DNA of 64,000 nucleotides from AP-15 sp963755435 (GCA_963755435.1 CAVWJX010000019.1:1-64000); one strand, 5' to 3'. Counted from the first letter of the stretch, positions 1 to 8,492 are shown. Numbers and translations: made by a program. The notes: generated from the letters alone by a model not told the origin.

Positions 1-55
1 CGAGGCGATCAAGCATAACCCGCTCCCTCCTTACGGGAGTTTGACTTGGAACTAA
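1..55 (+). CDS. 3' end of a gene, probably an ABC solute-binding protein (partial)
   Basis: A reading frame is open from the window edge (codons from base 2) and stops with TAA at 53-55. The tail reads EAIKHNPLPPYGSLTWN. Only 17 residues are visible, so no domain can be assigned. The position just upstream of two sugar-type ABC permeases on the same strand suggests a periplasmic substrate-binding protein, which commonly precedes such permeases. That is an inference from context. The 238 bp that follow have no convincing gene. They hold a small hairpin (CGCGGT/ACCGCG, 58 to 73 bp past base 200) shortly before the permease start. Confidence 0.4.
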   Translation, partial: EAIKHNPLPPYGSLTWN

Positions 56-293
56 CGCCAGATGCGTCAAACCCGCCGCCACCCGCGCCGAATGGCCGTC
101 CTGCTGCAAACGCGGCGGCGTACTCGCTTGACGCCGTGGGACGATATCCGTTGTAAATCGTCGCCCCGTTCCCCTTTTGGAATGACCGCAGAGTCTGGGC
201 CGGGCGAAGGAGAGCGATCAAGGACGCGGCTCAGCATCTTACGTCGACAGGATCAACCGCGGTCTGAACCGCGTGCAACTCGGGAGGGTGGCG

Positions 294-1211
294 ATGAGCA
301 GTATGCAGCAGGTTCTCGCCGCCAGGCCGCCCGCGTCGATCAAAGGATCGGGGCAACCCCCCGGACGCAGCCGCTTGCGCAACTCGGAGTTCCGCTGGGC
401 GATCGCCTTCGTCATACCCTATGTGGCGGTGTTCTTTGCCTTTGTCGTCTACCCCTTCGGCCTGGCGCTGTGGATGGGCGGCAAGCCCTCGCTATACACC
501 GATCTTTTTGCGGATCCGATCTACCGGACGACGCTCGTTAATACCGTGCTCTTTGTCGGCCTCGGCGTGAACTTGGAGATGTTCCTGGCGCTGCTGCTGT
601 CCGGGTTCTTCCTGCGCCGGCGCTGGTGGATCAGGGCCTTGCTGCCGGCCTATATGCTGCCGTGGCTGATCGCGGCGGCACAAGCCTGTGTCTCGTTCCA
701 CTGGATGCTGATCCCTCACTTCGGCCTGGTCGACGGCATATCCTCGGCTCTGTTCGGCGTCGACGGCCCGCGATGGTTTGGCAACCGCTGGCTGGCGCTC
801 GGTTCCGACATCGCCGCCTATATCTGGAAATGGATGCCGTTCTGGACCGTCATCTTCATCGCCGCCCGGCTAACGATCCCGCGAGACACCTACGACGCGG
901 CCGAGGTTGACGGCGCAACCGGCCTGCGCCGCTTCGCCCATATCACCTTCCCGCTGCTGGCCAATATCTACCTGATCTGCACGCTGCTCTCGGCCCTCTG
1001 GGCGCTTGGCGACTTTACCACCGCCTATCTGGTCTCGTCCGGGGCGCCGGCGTTTGACTCGGACGTGCTGGCGACATTGAGCTTTCGCTACGCCTTCGAT
1101 CTCGCGCGGCCGGAACTTGGGGTCGCGACGGTGCTGTCGGCGCTGCCGGTGCTGATCCCGATGGTCGTCCTGCTGATGCGCAGGATCCAGACCCGCGAGG
1201 TGCAGCCATGA
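294..1211 (+). CDS. ABC transporter permease, MalF/UgpA-like sugar type
   Basis: Inner-membrane permease of a carbohydrate-type ABC importer, 305 residues. The N-terminus is short and charged, followed by about six hydrophobic helices. The C-terminal half has the EAA loop (DAAEVDGATGLRRFAHITFP) that contacts the ATPase, typical of the MetI-like fold. The ATG at 294 is preferred over an in-frame GTG at 273 because GGAGG lies 7 bp before it. The gene overlaps the next permease by four bases (ATGA), so the two are translationally coupled and probably form a heterodimer. No ATPase gene follows, so it must be encoded upstream of the window or elsewhere. The substrate cannot be told from the sequence. 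Confidence 0.88.
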   Translation: MSSMQQVLAARPPASIKGSGQPPGRSRLRNSEFRWAIAFVIPYVAVFFAFVVYPFGLALWMGGKPSLYTDLFADPIYRTTLVNTVLFVGLGVNLEMFLALLLSGFFLRRRWWIRALLPAYMLPWLIAAAQACVSFHWMLIPHFGLVDGISSALFGVDGPRWFGNRWLALGSDIAAYIWKWMPFWTVIFIAARLTIPRDTYDAAEVDGATGLRRFAHITFPLLANIYLICTLLSALWALGDFTTAYLVSSGAPAFDSDVLATLSFRYAFDLARPELGVATVLSALPVLIPMVVLLMRRIQTREVQP

Positions 1212-2095
1212 GCACCGCCCCGGCTTCCGTCGGATCGGCGCGCCGTCGCCGCGGGCTGCGCTGGGTCATCACCGAAACCGGCTCGGCGATGCTCGCCATC
1301 GCCCTGCTGGTCTGGTCGCTGCTCCCGGTCTACAACATGTTCCTGATCGCGCTCGATCCCGAGGAAGGCGAGATCGAGTTCGATGGCAATCTGTGGCCGC
1401 CGCATCCGTCGCTCGACGCCTTCCGCGCCGTGGTGATGCAGCAGGCCCGCTATCTCGAAGATTTCTGGCACCAATTCGGCGACAGCCTATTCATTGGTGT
1501 CGCGACAATGGTGCTGACCCTGGTGATCGGCTCGCTGGCGAGCTTTGCCGTGAGCCGGCTGCGGCTCGGCAAAGGCGCGCTGCTGACCAACGCCGCGTTG
1601 CTGACCTATGCGATCCCGGCATCCTTTTTGATCGTCCCCTACTTTCGAATCATGCACAGCTATGGGCTCTTAAACAATTTGTGGTCCGTGATCGCCGCGC
1701 AGGTCACATTCGCGACGCCGTTCGCCATTCTGATCCTCCAACTTTATGAGCGGTTGATACCGTTCGAATTCGATGACGCGGCGCGTGTCGATGGCGCGTC
1801 CGCGGTGCAACGCTATGTGCGGATCTATCTGCCGCTGATGACGCCGGCGCTGGCGATCGTGGCGATCTACGCGCTATTGCTCGCCTGGAACGATTATCTA
1901 TACCAAGCGACGCTGCTTTCCGTGCACAACATGACCCTTTCGGTAACCCAGGGCGATCTATTCGTCGACATCGATGCCCCATGGAATGCGATGATGGCGG
2001 CCGCCATCATATATGTGCTGCCGCCGATCGTGCTGTTGTTCGCCCTCCGCCGCCACGTCGCCGCGAGCCTCACGGCGCGCGCCGGCGACAACTAG
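1208..2095 (+). CDS. ABC transporter permease, MalG/UgpE-like sugar type
   Basis: Second inner-membrane permease of the same importer, 295 residues, about six membrane helices. The EAA loop (DDAARVDGASAVQRYVRIYLP) sits in the C-terminal half, followed by the usual periplasmic stretch and last helix. It starts inside the stop codon of the upstream permease (ATGA overlap), so the pair should be co-translated. It ends facing the convergent molybdenum hydroxylase gene, 49 bp away, and no ATPase gene follows. MalG-type permeases pair with MalF-type ones in sugar, glycerol-phosphate and polyol importers. The actual ligand is unknown. Confidence 0.88.
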   Translation: MSTAPASVGSARRRRGLRWVITETGSAMLAIALLVWSLLPVYNMFLIALDPEEGEIEFDGNLWPPHPSLDAFRAVVMQQARYLEDFWHQFGDSLFIGVATMVLTLVIGSLASFAVSRLRLGKGALLTNAALLTYAIPASFLIVPYFRIMHSYGLLNNLWSVIAAQVTFATPFAILILQLYERLIPFEFDDAARVDGASAVQRYVRIYLPLMTPALAIVAIYALLLAWNDYLYQATLLSVHNMTLSVTQGDLFVDIDAPWNAMMAAAIIYVLPPIVLLFALRRHVAASLTARAGDN

Positions 2096-2144
2096 GCTGT
2101 CCGCGGCTCCTCTTTGCCGTCGATCTGCTGAATGCGCCGGAGCG

Positions 2145-4499
2145 TCAGCTCGCGCGGGCCTCCTGGATCGCGCGCCAGATGCGCTCTGGCGTCGCGGGCA
2201 TGTCGAGGTGATGGATGCCGTAGTCGGAGAGGGCGTCGACGAGGGCGTTCATCACCGAGGGCAGCGCGCCGGCGCAGCCGGCTTCACCGCAGCCTTTGGC
2301 GCCCAAGGGGTTGGTGGTCGCCGGGACCGGATGGCTTTCGCTGGCAAACAAGGGCGCGTCCTCGGCGCGCGGCAGCGCGTAATCCATGTAGGAGCCGGTC
2401 AGTAGTTGTCCGGCCTCGTCGTAGACGGTGCGCTCGCGCAGCGCCTGGCCAATTCCTTGGACGATGCCGCCATGCGCTTGGCCGGCGACCAGCAGCGGGT
2501 TGATCACCACCCCGAAATCATTGACGAAGCGGTAGCGCACGACTTCGGCGACACCGGTCTCGGGGTCGATCTCGACTTCGGCGATGTGGCAGCCATTGGG
2601 AAAAGCCGAGGGCGGGCCGTCGCTGATATTGGCGATGTCGAGGCTCTGCGGCAGGCCCGGCGGCAGTTCGAGCCCGGCATGGATCTTCGCCGCCAGTTCC
2701 ATGATGCCGACCGCGCGGTCGGTGCCGGCGATGACAAACCGGCCGGCGCCGAATTCGATGTCGGCGGCGGCGGCCTCGAGCACATGGGCGGCGATCTGCC
2801 GGCCGGCCTCGATCACCTTGTCGCCGGCCTCGACGATCGCGGTGCCGCTGGTCATCATCGATTTGGAGCCGCCGGTGCCGCCGCCGGCGATCAACTCGTC
2901 GCTGTCGCCCTGTAAGAGGCGAATGCGCTGGAACGGGATGCCGAGCCGGGTCGCCAGCACCTGGGCGAATGGCGAGGCGTGGCCCTGGCCGTAATCCAAG
3001 GTGCCGGTGATGATCGTCACATCGCCGTTCGCTTCGAAGCGGATGCCGCCCATCTCGCGGCCCGGCGGGCCGGTCAGTTCGAGATAGTCGCCGATGCCGC
3101 GGCCACGCAGCAGGCCGCGCGCCCGGCTCTCCTCCTTGCGGGCGGCAAAGCCGTCCCAGTCGGCGAGCGCCAGCGCCTGGTCGAGCAGCCCGGGAAAATC
3201 GCCGCTATCATAGGTGGTGCCGTTGGGGGCTTTGTACGGCATCGCCTCGGGCCGGATATGGTTCCGGCGGCGCAATTCGACGCGGTCGATGCCCATTTCG
3301 GCTGCGGCCGTATCAACCAGCCGCTCCATGTAATAGTTGGCCTCGGGGCGCCCGGCGCCGCGATAGGCGCCGACCGGCGTGGTGTTGGTAAAGACGCATC
3401 GGGTCGAGACCTCGATCAGCGGGGTCTTGTAGACGCCGAGCGTGTTGCGGACCGCGTTGCGGGTCGAGGGGCCGGGGGCGCCGTAGGTCGCGCCGAGATT
3501 GCCGTAGCCGTTGAGCCGCACCGCGAGGAAATTGCCGGCAGCGTCGAGCGCCAGCTCGGCGGTCATCTCGGCGTCGCGGCCGTGGCTGTCGGAGACAAAG
3601 CTGCCGGAGCGCTCGTCGGTCCATTTGACCGGACGGCGCAGTTCGCGCGCGGCATGCAGGATGCAGTAATATTCGGCATAGGTCGGCTGCTTCATGCCGA
3701 ACGAGCCGCCGACCCGGTCGGTCAGGATGCGCAGCTTGTCGCGGCCGACGCCGAGCACGCTCGCGACATAGTTGCGAAAGCCGAATACCCCCTGACAGCC
3801 GACATGCAAGGTCCAATGCCCGCGTTCGGGGTCGTATTCGGCCAGTGCCGCGCGCGGCTCCATCGGATTGACGACGATGCGGTTGTTGCGCAGCACCAGG
3901 CGGGTGACATGGGCGGCCCCGGCAAAGGCGGCGGCGACCTGGTCCGCGTCGCCATAGTGAAAATCGAGCCCGACATTGCCCGGCACCTCGTCGTAGAGCA
4001 GCGGCGCCTCGGCAGCTTCGGCGAGCGCCGGCTCGGTCACCGCTGGCAGCGGCTCGATGTCGAGTTCAACGAGTTCGGCCGCGTCCTTGGCGGCGGCGAC
4101 GCTCTCGGCGACGACCGCGGCGACCGCCTCGCCGACATGGCGCACCTTGTCGGCAGCAAGCGCATAATGGGTCGGGGTCAGCATCGGCGTGCCGTCGCGA
4201 TTGTTCATGACCTGCCGCGCCGGCAATGGGCCGATGCCGCCCGCCGCCAGCTCGCCCGCGGTGTAGACCGCCAGCACCCCCGGCATCTGGCGCGCCGCTG
4301 CGGTGTCGATGGCGCGGATCACGCCATGCGCATAGGGGCTGCGCACCATCACCGCATAGACCTGGCCCGGCAGGCTGACATCGTCGGAGTAGTGGCCCAC
4401 GCCGCGCAGCAGCACCGGGTCCTCGGAGCGCGGCACCGGCTGGCCGATCGCGAATTTCTCGTCGATCCCAAAGGCGATCGGATCAAGGACATCGTTCAT
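2145..4499 (-). CDS. CoxL-like molybdopterin-binding hydroxylase large subunit
   Basis: Large subunit of the xanthine dehydrogenase/aldehyde oxidase/CoxL family, 784 residues, the usual length. The N-terminal a/b hammerhead domain (residues about 20-130) begins IGQPVPRSEDPVLLRGVGHY, and the two molybdopterin-binding domains follow. The active-site loop reads GAYRGAGRPEA rather than the AYRCSFR loop of true form I CO dehydrogenase. The catalytic glutamate is present in KGCGEAG near the C-terminus. The enzyme therefore probably hydroxylates an organic carbonyl or N-heterocycle rather than CO. Its partner FAD and 2Fe-2S subunits are not adjacent, which is odd for a heterotrimer. A second homologue lies at 12.2-14.5 kb. 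Confidence 0.9.
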   Translation of the reverse strand: MNDVLDPIAFGIDEKFAIGQPVPRSEDPVLLRGVGHYSDDVSLPGQVYAVMVRSPYAHGVIRAIDTAAARQMPGVLAVYTAGELAAGGIGPLPARQVMNNRDGTPMLTPTHYALAADKVRHVGEAVAAVVAESVAAAKDAAELVELDIEPLPAVTEPALAEAAEAPLLYDEVPGNVGLDFHYGDADQVAAAFAGAAHVTRLVLRNNRIVVNPMEPRAALAEYDPERGHWTLHVGCQGVFGFRNYVASVLGVGRDKLRILTDRVGGSFGMKQPTYAEYYCILHAARELRRPVKWTDERSGSFVSDSHGRDAEMTAELALDAAGNFLAVRLNGYGNLGATYGAPGPSTRNAVRNTLGVYKTPLIEVSTRCVFTNTTPVGAYRGAGRPEANYYMERLVDTAAAEMGIDRVELRRRNHIRPEAMPYKAPNGTTYDSGDFPGLLDQALALADWDGFAARKEESRARGLLRGRGIGDYLELTGPPGREMGGIRFEANGDVTIITGTLDYGQGHASPFAQVLATRLGIPFQRIRLLQGDSDELIAGGGTGGSKSMMTSGTAIVEAGDKVIEAGRQIAAHVLEAAAADIEFGAGRFVIAGTDRAVGIMELAAKIHAGLELPPGLPQSLDIANISDGPPSAFPNGCHIAEVEIDPETGVAEVVRYRFVNDFGVVINPLLVAGQAHGGIVQGIGQALRERTVYDEAGQLLTGSYMDYALPRAEDAPLFASESHPVPATTNPLGAKGCGEAGCAGALPSVMNALVDALSDYGIHHLDMPATPERIWRAIQEARAS

Positions 4500-4610
4500 G
4501 GCTCACCTTTTTGTCTGCGGCCGCTGCCGGCGCCGATCGTGCGGCTGCGCGGGGCGGCGTGGTTGGCCTAGGATATCGCCAGATATGCCCTGGCAAAGAC
4601 GGAAATCGGG

Positions 4611-5681
4611 ATGCCCGACAGCAAATCACAGATTTACCAGGATCTTTCGGTGCAACTGGCCGCCCTGTTCGACGGCGAAACCGATCCGGTCGCCAACGCC
4701 GCCAACATGGCGGCGCTGATTTATCACGGCCTCACCGACCTCAGTTGGGCCGGGTTCTATCTCCGCCAAGGGAACGGGCTGGTGCTCGGGCCGTTCCAGG
4801 GCAAGCCCGCCTGCGTGCGCATCGCGATCGGCGCGGGCGTGTGCGGGACCGCAGCGGCACGCGGCGAGACGGTGCTGGTCGCCGATGTCGAGCGCTTTCC
4901 AGGGCATATCGCCTGCGATCCGGCGGCGCGCTCGGAACTGGTCGTGCCGTTGCTCGAGGACGGCGCGGTCTTGGGCGTGCTCGACCTCGACAGCCCGAGA
5001 TTGGCACGGTTCGACGAGGCCGACCGGGAAGGCTGCGAGCGGCTGGCGGCCATCTTTGTCGCCCACCACCGCCGCGATATGGCCGCGCTTGAGGACGCCG
5101 GCGGGATCGATCCCCAATCCGGCTGCCGGCTGCCATTGCCGCGGCGCGAGGAGCTCGACGCCGAGGGGCAGCGCACCTATGACCGGCTCGCCGATCCCTC
5201 GGGCGGCAGCCTGCGCGGGCTCCGAGGCCCCGGCGGCATCCAATTGCACAGCCCGGAATTGTCGCGCCGCTCGCGGCCGCTCAACGATTATCTGCGCCAC
5301 CAGGCCGGGCTCGGCGGGCGCGTGCGCGAATTGGCGATCCTCGCCACCGCGCGCGAGCACGACAGCCGCTTCGAATGGGCCGCGCACGAGCCCGCTGCCC
5401 TTGCCGAGGGAATCCCGCCCGAGACCATCGATCTGATCCGCTGGCGCCGTCCCACCGCCAGGCTCGCCGAGCCCGACGCCACCGTCATCGACCTCGCCCG
5501 CGAAATCTTCGCCGCCCGCCACGTGTCGCCCCAGACCTTCGCCCGCGCGCAGCAACAATTCGGCCAGCGCCAGCTCGTCGATCTCGTCGCCCTGATGGGC
5601 AACTACGCCGCGACCGCCGCCCTACTCACCGCCTTCGCCATGCAGGTGGATGCGGACGAACAGACGGCCGCGGCGCCTTGA
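4611..5681 (+). CDS. Fusion: free methionine-(R)-sulfoxide reductase GAF domain plus carboxymuconolactone decarboxylase-like domain
   Basis: A 356-residue protein with two domains. Residues about 5-155 match the GAF-type free methionine-R-sulfoxide reductase. Its three cysteines, Cys68 (KPACVR), Cys78 (GVCG) and Cys102 (HIACD), have the spacing 10 and 24 of the family's catalytic/resolving cysteines. Residues about 172-345 match the CMD/AhpD-like fold (LPLPRREELDAEGQ, then RELAILATAREHDSRFEWAAH). This is the CMD branch with an EWxxHE site and no CxxC. The reductase is normally a single-domain protein of about 160 residues. The inferred role is repair of oxidised free methionine, with the second domain handling a related oxidant or electron donor. 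It is divergent from the CoxL-like gene. Confidence 0.82.
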   Translation: MPDSKSQIYQDLSVQLAALFDGETDPVANAANMAALIYHGLTDLSWAGFYLRQGNGLVLGPFQGKPACVRIAIGAGVCGTAAARGETVLVADVERFPGHIACDPAARSELVVPLLEDGAVLGVLDLDSPRLARFDEADREGCERLAAIFVAHHRRDMAALEDAGGIDPQSGCRLPLPRREELDAEGQRTYDRLADPSGGSLRGLRGPGGIQLHSPELSRRSRPLNDYLRHQAGLGGRVRELAILATAREHDSRFEWAAHEPAALAEGIPPETIDLIRWRRPTARLAEPDATVIDLAREIFAARHVSPQTFARAQQQFGQRQLVDLVALMGNYAATAALLTAFAMQVDADEQTAAAP

Positions 5682-5684
5682 CCC
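5661..5684. repeat. Direct repeat, left copy, flanking the toxin-antitoxin module
   Basis: Begins CAGACGGCCGCGGCG and covers the last codons and stop of the reductase fusion gene (encoding QTAAAP then stop). It matches 6446-6469 at 23 of 24 positions. The two copies enclose the BrnT/HTH module at a distance of 785 bp. Confidence 0.7.
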
Positions 5685-5685
5685 T

Positions 5686-5703
5686 CCGCGGCCCACGCCG
5701 CGG
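5686..5703 (+). terminator. Possible transcription terminator hairpin
   Basis: A perfect 7-bp stem CCGCGGC/GCCGCGG with a CCAC loop lies 5 bp after the stop of the reductase fusion gene. A T6 run follows only 18 bp later (5722-5727), so this is not a textbook intrinsic terminator. Confidence 0.3.
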
Positions 5704-5766
5704 CCCTGCCGCACCTTCGACTTTTTTCACTGGACCTTATTAAAAACTACGGTAATCCCGTATTAT

Positions 5767-6057
5767 ATGCAGGATGAGAGCTTCGAGTGGGATGACGACA
5801 AGGCCGCCCGGAACTGGCGCGATCACGCCGTCACCTTCGAGATGGCCCGCGACGCGTTCAAAGACCCGTTCGCGATTGAATGGGTCGACGCCGGGCAAGA
5901 CCGAAGCGAAGACCGCTTCGCGATGATTGCTATGGTCGAGAGCCGCCTCTTGTTCGTCGCCTTTACCACGCGCACAGAACGCATCCGCATCATCACGGCC
6001 CGCAAGGCTGAACCCTATGAGCGACGGAAATATCATGACGAAAACCGGGAAACATGA
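5767..6057 (+). CDS. brnT: BrnT family toxin (ribonuclease) of a type II toxin-antitoxin system
   Basis: A 96-residue protein with the BrnT pattern: FEWDDDKAARNWRDHAVTFE at the start, then DRFAMI and LLFVAFTTR, and finally RIRIITARKAEPYERRKY. BrnT toxins are RelE-fold ribonucleases that stop translation, and the conserved basic and aromatic residues near RKAEPYERR match the family. The ATG at 5767 is chosen because alignment to the family begins at QDESFEWD. The gene overlaps the downstream HTH gene by 41 bp (or 23 bp), the usual toxin-first order. The 60 bp before it (GGACCTTATTAAAAACTACG and on) are A/T-rich compared with the flanks and may hold the autoregulated promoter. Confidence 0.85.
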   Translation: MQDESFEWDDDKAARNWRDHAVTFEMARDAFKDPFAIEWVDAGQDRSEDRFAMIAMVESRLLFVAFTTRTERIRIITARKAEPYERRKYHDENRET

Positions 6058-6364
6058 TTGGAGCCGCTTCGATGCGTTGACCGCCGCGGAACTCCATGCC
6101 GCCGCGCTCAAAGACCCCGACGCGCAACCTTTGACCGAGGCACGGCTGGCGCGCATGAAGCCAACGCCGCGCGCGAAGATCATCCGCCGCGCGCTCGGTC
6201 TCACGCAGGAGGAATTTGCCGGCCGCTACCACATCCCTGTCGGCACCTTGCGCGATTGGGAACAGGGCCGGGCGGAGCCGGACCAGCCGGCCCGCGCTTA
6301 CCTCACCGTCATCGCGCGTGACCCCGAAGGTGTACGCCGCGCCCTGGAGGCCAAGCCGGGCTGA
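6017..6364 (+). CDS. Helix-turn-helix antitoxin partner of BrnT
   Basis: A 115-residue protein (109 if the in-frame ATG at 6035 is used). An N-terminal tail that would neutralise the toxin (DWSRFDALTAAELHAAALKD) precedes a C-terminal XRE-like HTH, ALGLTQEEFAGRYHIPVGTL followed by RDWEQGRAEPDQPA. The classic BrnA antitoxin is a ribbon-helix-helix protein, so this pair uses the alternative HTH partner. It overlaps brnT, so the two are co-translated, and it probably represses their own promoter. After its TGA the same frame stays open for another 33 codons up to a second stop at 6464-6466. That tail ends EPQEQTAAAT, like the end of the upstream reductase gene. Confidence 0.8.
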   Translation: MSDGNIMTKTGKHDWSRFDALTAAELHAAALKDPDAQPLTEARLARMKPTPRAKIIRRALGLTQEEFAGRYHIPVGTLRDWEQGRAEPDQPARAYLTVIARDPEGVRRALEAKPG

Positions 6365-6445
6365 GCGCCGGTTACGGCCGTCTATAAGCACGTCGTCGCG
6401 ACCGTGCTGCCGCTCTACCCGGCCGATCCATTCGAGCCGCAGGAG

Positions 6446-6469
6446 CAGACGGCCGCGGCGACTTGACCC
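6446..6469. repeat. Direct repeat, right copy, flanking the toxin-antitoxin module
   Basis: Begins CAGACGGCCGCGGCG and differs from 5661-5684 at one position (A for C before CTTGACCC). It lies 80 bp after the antitoxin stop. In the same frame as the left copy it encodes QTAAAT and a stop. Confidence 0.7.
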
Positions 6470-6711
6470 GCCACGCGGCGGCACCTGTTCTTCTCCGGCC
6501 GGTGAACTCCTGAGATTTGCGGTCGGCTCGATTACTCTCCCCCTAACATCAGAGGCCAAGGAGGTGAATTCTCAGAGTGGCGCCTATGCGGCAATTTTTG
6601 GCGTCCGTTCCGCGCGCGAAAACACAACATTTGATCTAAATTCGAAAAACAGCCGCCCCGAGGCTGACAACAATTAGCGAATCGTCTCTTTCAGGCGCAA
6701 CCGAGGTATTC

Positions 6712-6828
6712 ATGAACGATCGCGACGACGCCGAAACCCGGCAGGAAGCCGTTTACATATGTATCCGATTGGCCCAGAAACACACGCCCCCCAAACCTTT
6801 AAAAACAATCTTTTATAAACGCCTTTAA
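6712..6828 (+). CDS. Possible small ORF, 38 codons
   Basis: ATG at 6712 preceded by GAGG-like AACCGAGG 7-8 bp upstream, ending TAA at 6826-6828. The peptide is polar and basic (MNDRDDAETRQEAVYICIRL then AQKHTPPKPLKTIFYKRL). It lies in the A/T-rich gap before the Rieske gene. No family is recognised and it may be chance. Confidence 0.2.
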   Translation: MNDRDDAETRQEAVYICIRLAQKHTPPKPLKTIFYKRL

Positions 6829-6978
6829 CGGGTTTTTCCCCATTGGGAGTTCTTCATGCCGGATCGGGGCGCGCGCGCCCAGGCTTTGGTGGGGCCGGAT
6901 GGCGCCATTGCGGCGATGGCGGTTGACCGGCGGCCGGTGGGCTGGGCAAATTCGCACAGCCGAGAGGAGAGGGCCCGT

Positions 6979-8250
6979 ATGTCCGAGAGAGCGCCGTTTC
7001 TGAACCAAGCCTACAGCGCCTATCACCATCGCGAGCGGCCGGCGGTGGACGAGGAACTAACCCGGGTCGGGCCGGGCACGCCGTGCGGCGAATATCTGCG
7101 CCGCTTTTGGCAGCCGGTGATCCTGGCGAGCGAACTGGGTCCGGTGCCGCGCCGGCTGCGCATCCTCGGCGAGGATCTGGTCGCATTCCGCGACAAGAGC
7201 GGGGCGATCGGCCTCTTGGAATTGCACTGCCCGCATCGCGGCACCTCGCTCGAATTCGGGCTGGTCGGCGACAAGGGCATCCGCTGCTGCTATCACGGCT
7301 GGCTCATCGATTGCGACGGCATCATCCTCGAAACCCCGGGCGAGCCGGCCGACAGCACCCTCAAAGACCGGCTCTGTCACGGCGCCTATCCGGTGCACGA
7401 GCATGAAGGGCTGGTGTTCGCCTATCTAGGGCCGCCCGACAAGCGGCCGGATTTCCCGGTGCTCGACACCTGGGACCTGCCCGGCTACCGCCAGATCGCC
7501 CGCGCGCCGACCCTGTGGGAGTGCAACTGGCTGCAGGTCAAGGAAAACGCCATGGACCCGGCGCATCTGGCGTTCCTGCACACCCTGCCGGGCAGCGAAG
7601 GGTTTACCGAGGATCTGGCCGCACTCGGCGAGTGGGACTGGATGGAGACCCCGGTCGGCATGGTCTATATCGACACTAGGCGCCAAGCCGATCGGGTCTG
7701 GGTGCGGGTCGCCGATTTCATCCTGCCCAACATCCACCAGTTCCCGCCGAACGCCGACCCGATGGCCTTGCGCAACTCGGTCAACCGGCCGATGGCGACG
7801 ACCTGGGCGGTGCCGCTCGACGACACCCACACGATGCAGATCGGCTATTACCGCGCACCCGAGGGCAAGGCGTTCCGCCAGGGCGCCGGGTTCGGCCAGG
7901 ACGCCAGCCGGCCTTATGAGGAGCGCCAGCGCATTCCCGGCGATTACGACGCCCAGACCAGCATTCATGGCGGGGTGGCGCGGCACGGGCTCGAGCATCT
8001 GGCCTCGACCGACCGCGGCGTCATCATGATGCGGAACCTGATCCGGCACGGCATCCGCGCGGTCAAGAACGGCGAGGATCTCGGCTACCCGATCCTGAAA
8101 AACGGGGCGCCGCTGCCGACCTACGGCCACGACCGGGTGGTTTCGGGCATCGCCCCGGCCGCCACCCCGCAGGCCGACCGCCAGCTGCTGCGCGAGGTCG
8201 CCCGCCAGGTGGTCGCCGGCACCATCGCCTCGGGCTTCGCCGACGGCTGA
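6979..8250 (+). CDS. Rieske non-haem iron aromatic ring-hydroxylating oxygenase, large subunit (phthalate 4,5-dioxygenase-like)
   Basis: A 423-residue oxygenase component. The Rieske 2Fe-2S site is Cys84-Pro-His86 ... Cys103-x2-His106 (LHCPHRGTS and RCCYHGW). The mononuclear iron site lies around residues 185-200 in ENAMDPAHLAFLHTLPG, the usual D-x2-H-x4-H-like arrangement. The ATG at 6979 is chosen over an upstream in-frame ATG at 6856 because a GAGGAGAGGG ribosome site precedes it and family alignment starts there. Such enzymes hydroxylate or demethylate aromatic acids and need a reductase, which is not adjacent. The gene stands alone between the toxin module and the hemerythrin gene. Confidence 0.9.
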   Translation: MSERAPFLNQAYSAYHHRERPAVDEELTRVGPGTPCGEYLRRFWQPVILASELGPVPRRLRILGEDLVAFRDKSGAIGLLELHCPHRGTSLEFGLVGDKGIRCCYHGWLIDCDGIILETPGEPADSTLKDRLCHGAYPVHEHEGLVFAYLGPPDKRPDFPVLDTWDLPGYRQIARAPTLWECNWLQVKENAMDPAHLAFLHTLPGSEGFTEDLAALGEWDWMETPVGMVYIDTRRQADRVWVRVADFILPNIHQFPPNADPMALRNSVNRPMATTWAVPLDDTHTMQIGYYRAPEGKAFRQGAGFGQDASRPYEERQRIPGDYDAQTSIHGGVARHGLEHLASTDRGVIMMRNLIRHGIRAVKNGEDLGYPILKNGAPLPTYGHDRVVSGIAPAATPQADRQLLREVARQVVAGTIASGFADG

Positions 8251-8492
8251 GACGCGCGGCCGCGGGGACCGGCTGCCGCCACCAGGATGATCACCGCGAT
8301 CAGTGCCGTCACCTGGCGACGCGCAACATGACGGGCGCGAGGGCGGCCGGAATCGCTCTGGGGTGCGTCCGGCCCGCCTCGCCGAGTACCGCCTCGCCGA
8401 ATACCCGATGCCGCGCGCCGACAAGTCGCCGGTGGCGATGCCGCGCGATTTGTTGTGCAGAAGCTGTCGGCAGCCGGCCGGAGACCCGAGCG

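Larger units (their letters stand above)
6365..6978. other. Intergenic stretch with repeat copy and A/T-rich segment
   Basis: No convincing gene. From 6365 to 6466 the antitoxin frame remains open after its stop (reading VTAVYKHVVATVLPLYPADP and on to EQTAAAT), perhaps a remnant of a gene tail. The second 24-bp repeat copy is at 6446-6469. From about 6600 to 6840 the base composition is clearly poorer in G/C than the neighbours, which may mark an old insertion. A possible 38-codon reading frame is listed separately. Confidence 0.5.

Noticed and set aside
9..221. Minus-strand frame of 70 codons at the window start
   Set aside because: Overlaps the better supported end of the upstream plus-strand gene and has low-complexity Gly/Ser/Ala content with no ribosome site.
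2145..4499. True carbon monoxide dehydrogenase (form I CoxL)
   Set aside because: The active-site loop lacks the AYRCSFR signature and no CoxM/CoxS genes are adjacent.
2979..4571. Long open frame (530 codons) on the plus strand
   Set aside because: It is antisense to the CoxL-like gene, whose protein has conserved family motifs throughout. The antisense frame has no recognisable domain and its composition is that of a GC-rich shadow.
8121..8312. Small hydrophobic minus-strand frame near the Rieske gene end
   Set aside because: Largely antisense to the Rieske coding end. The only start is a GTG without a good ribosome site.
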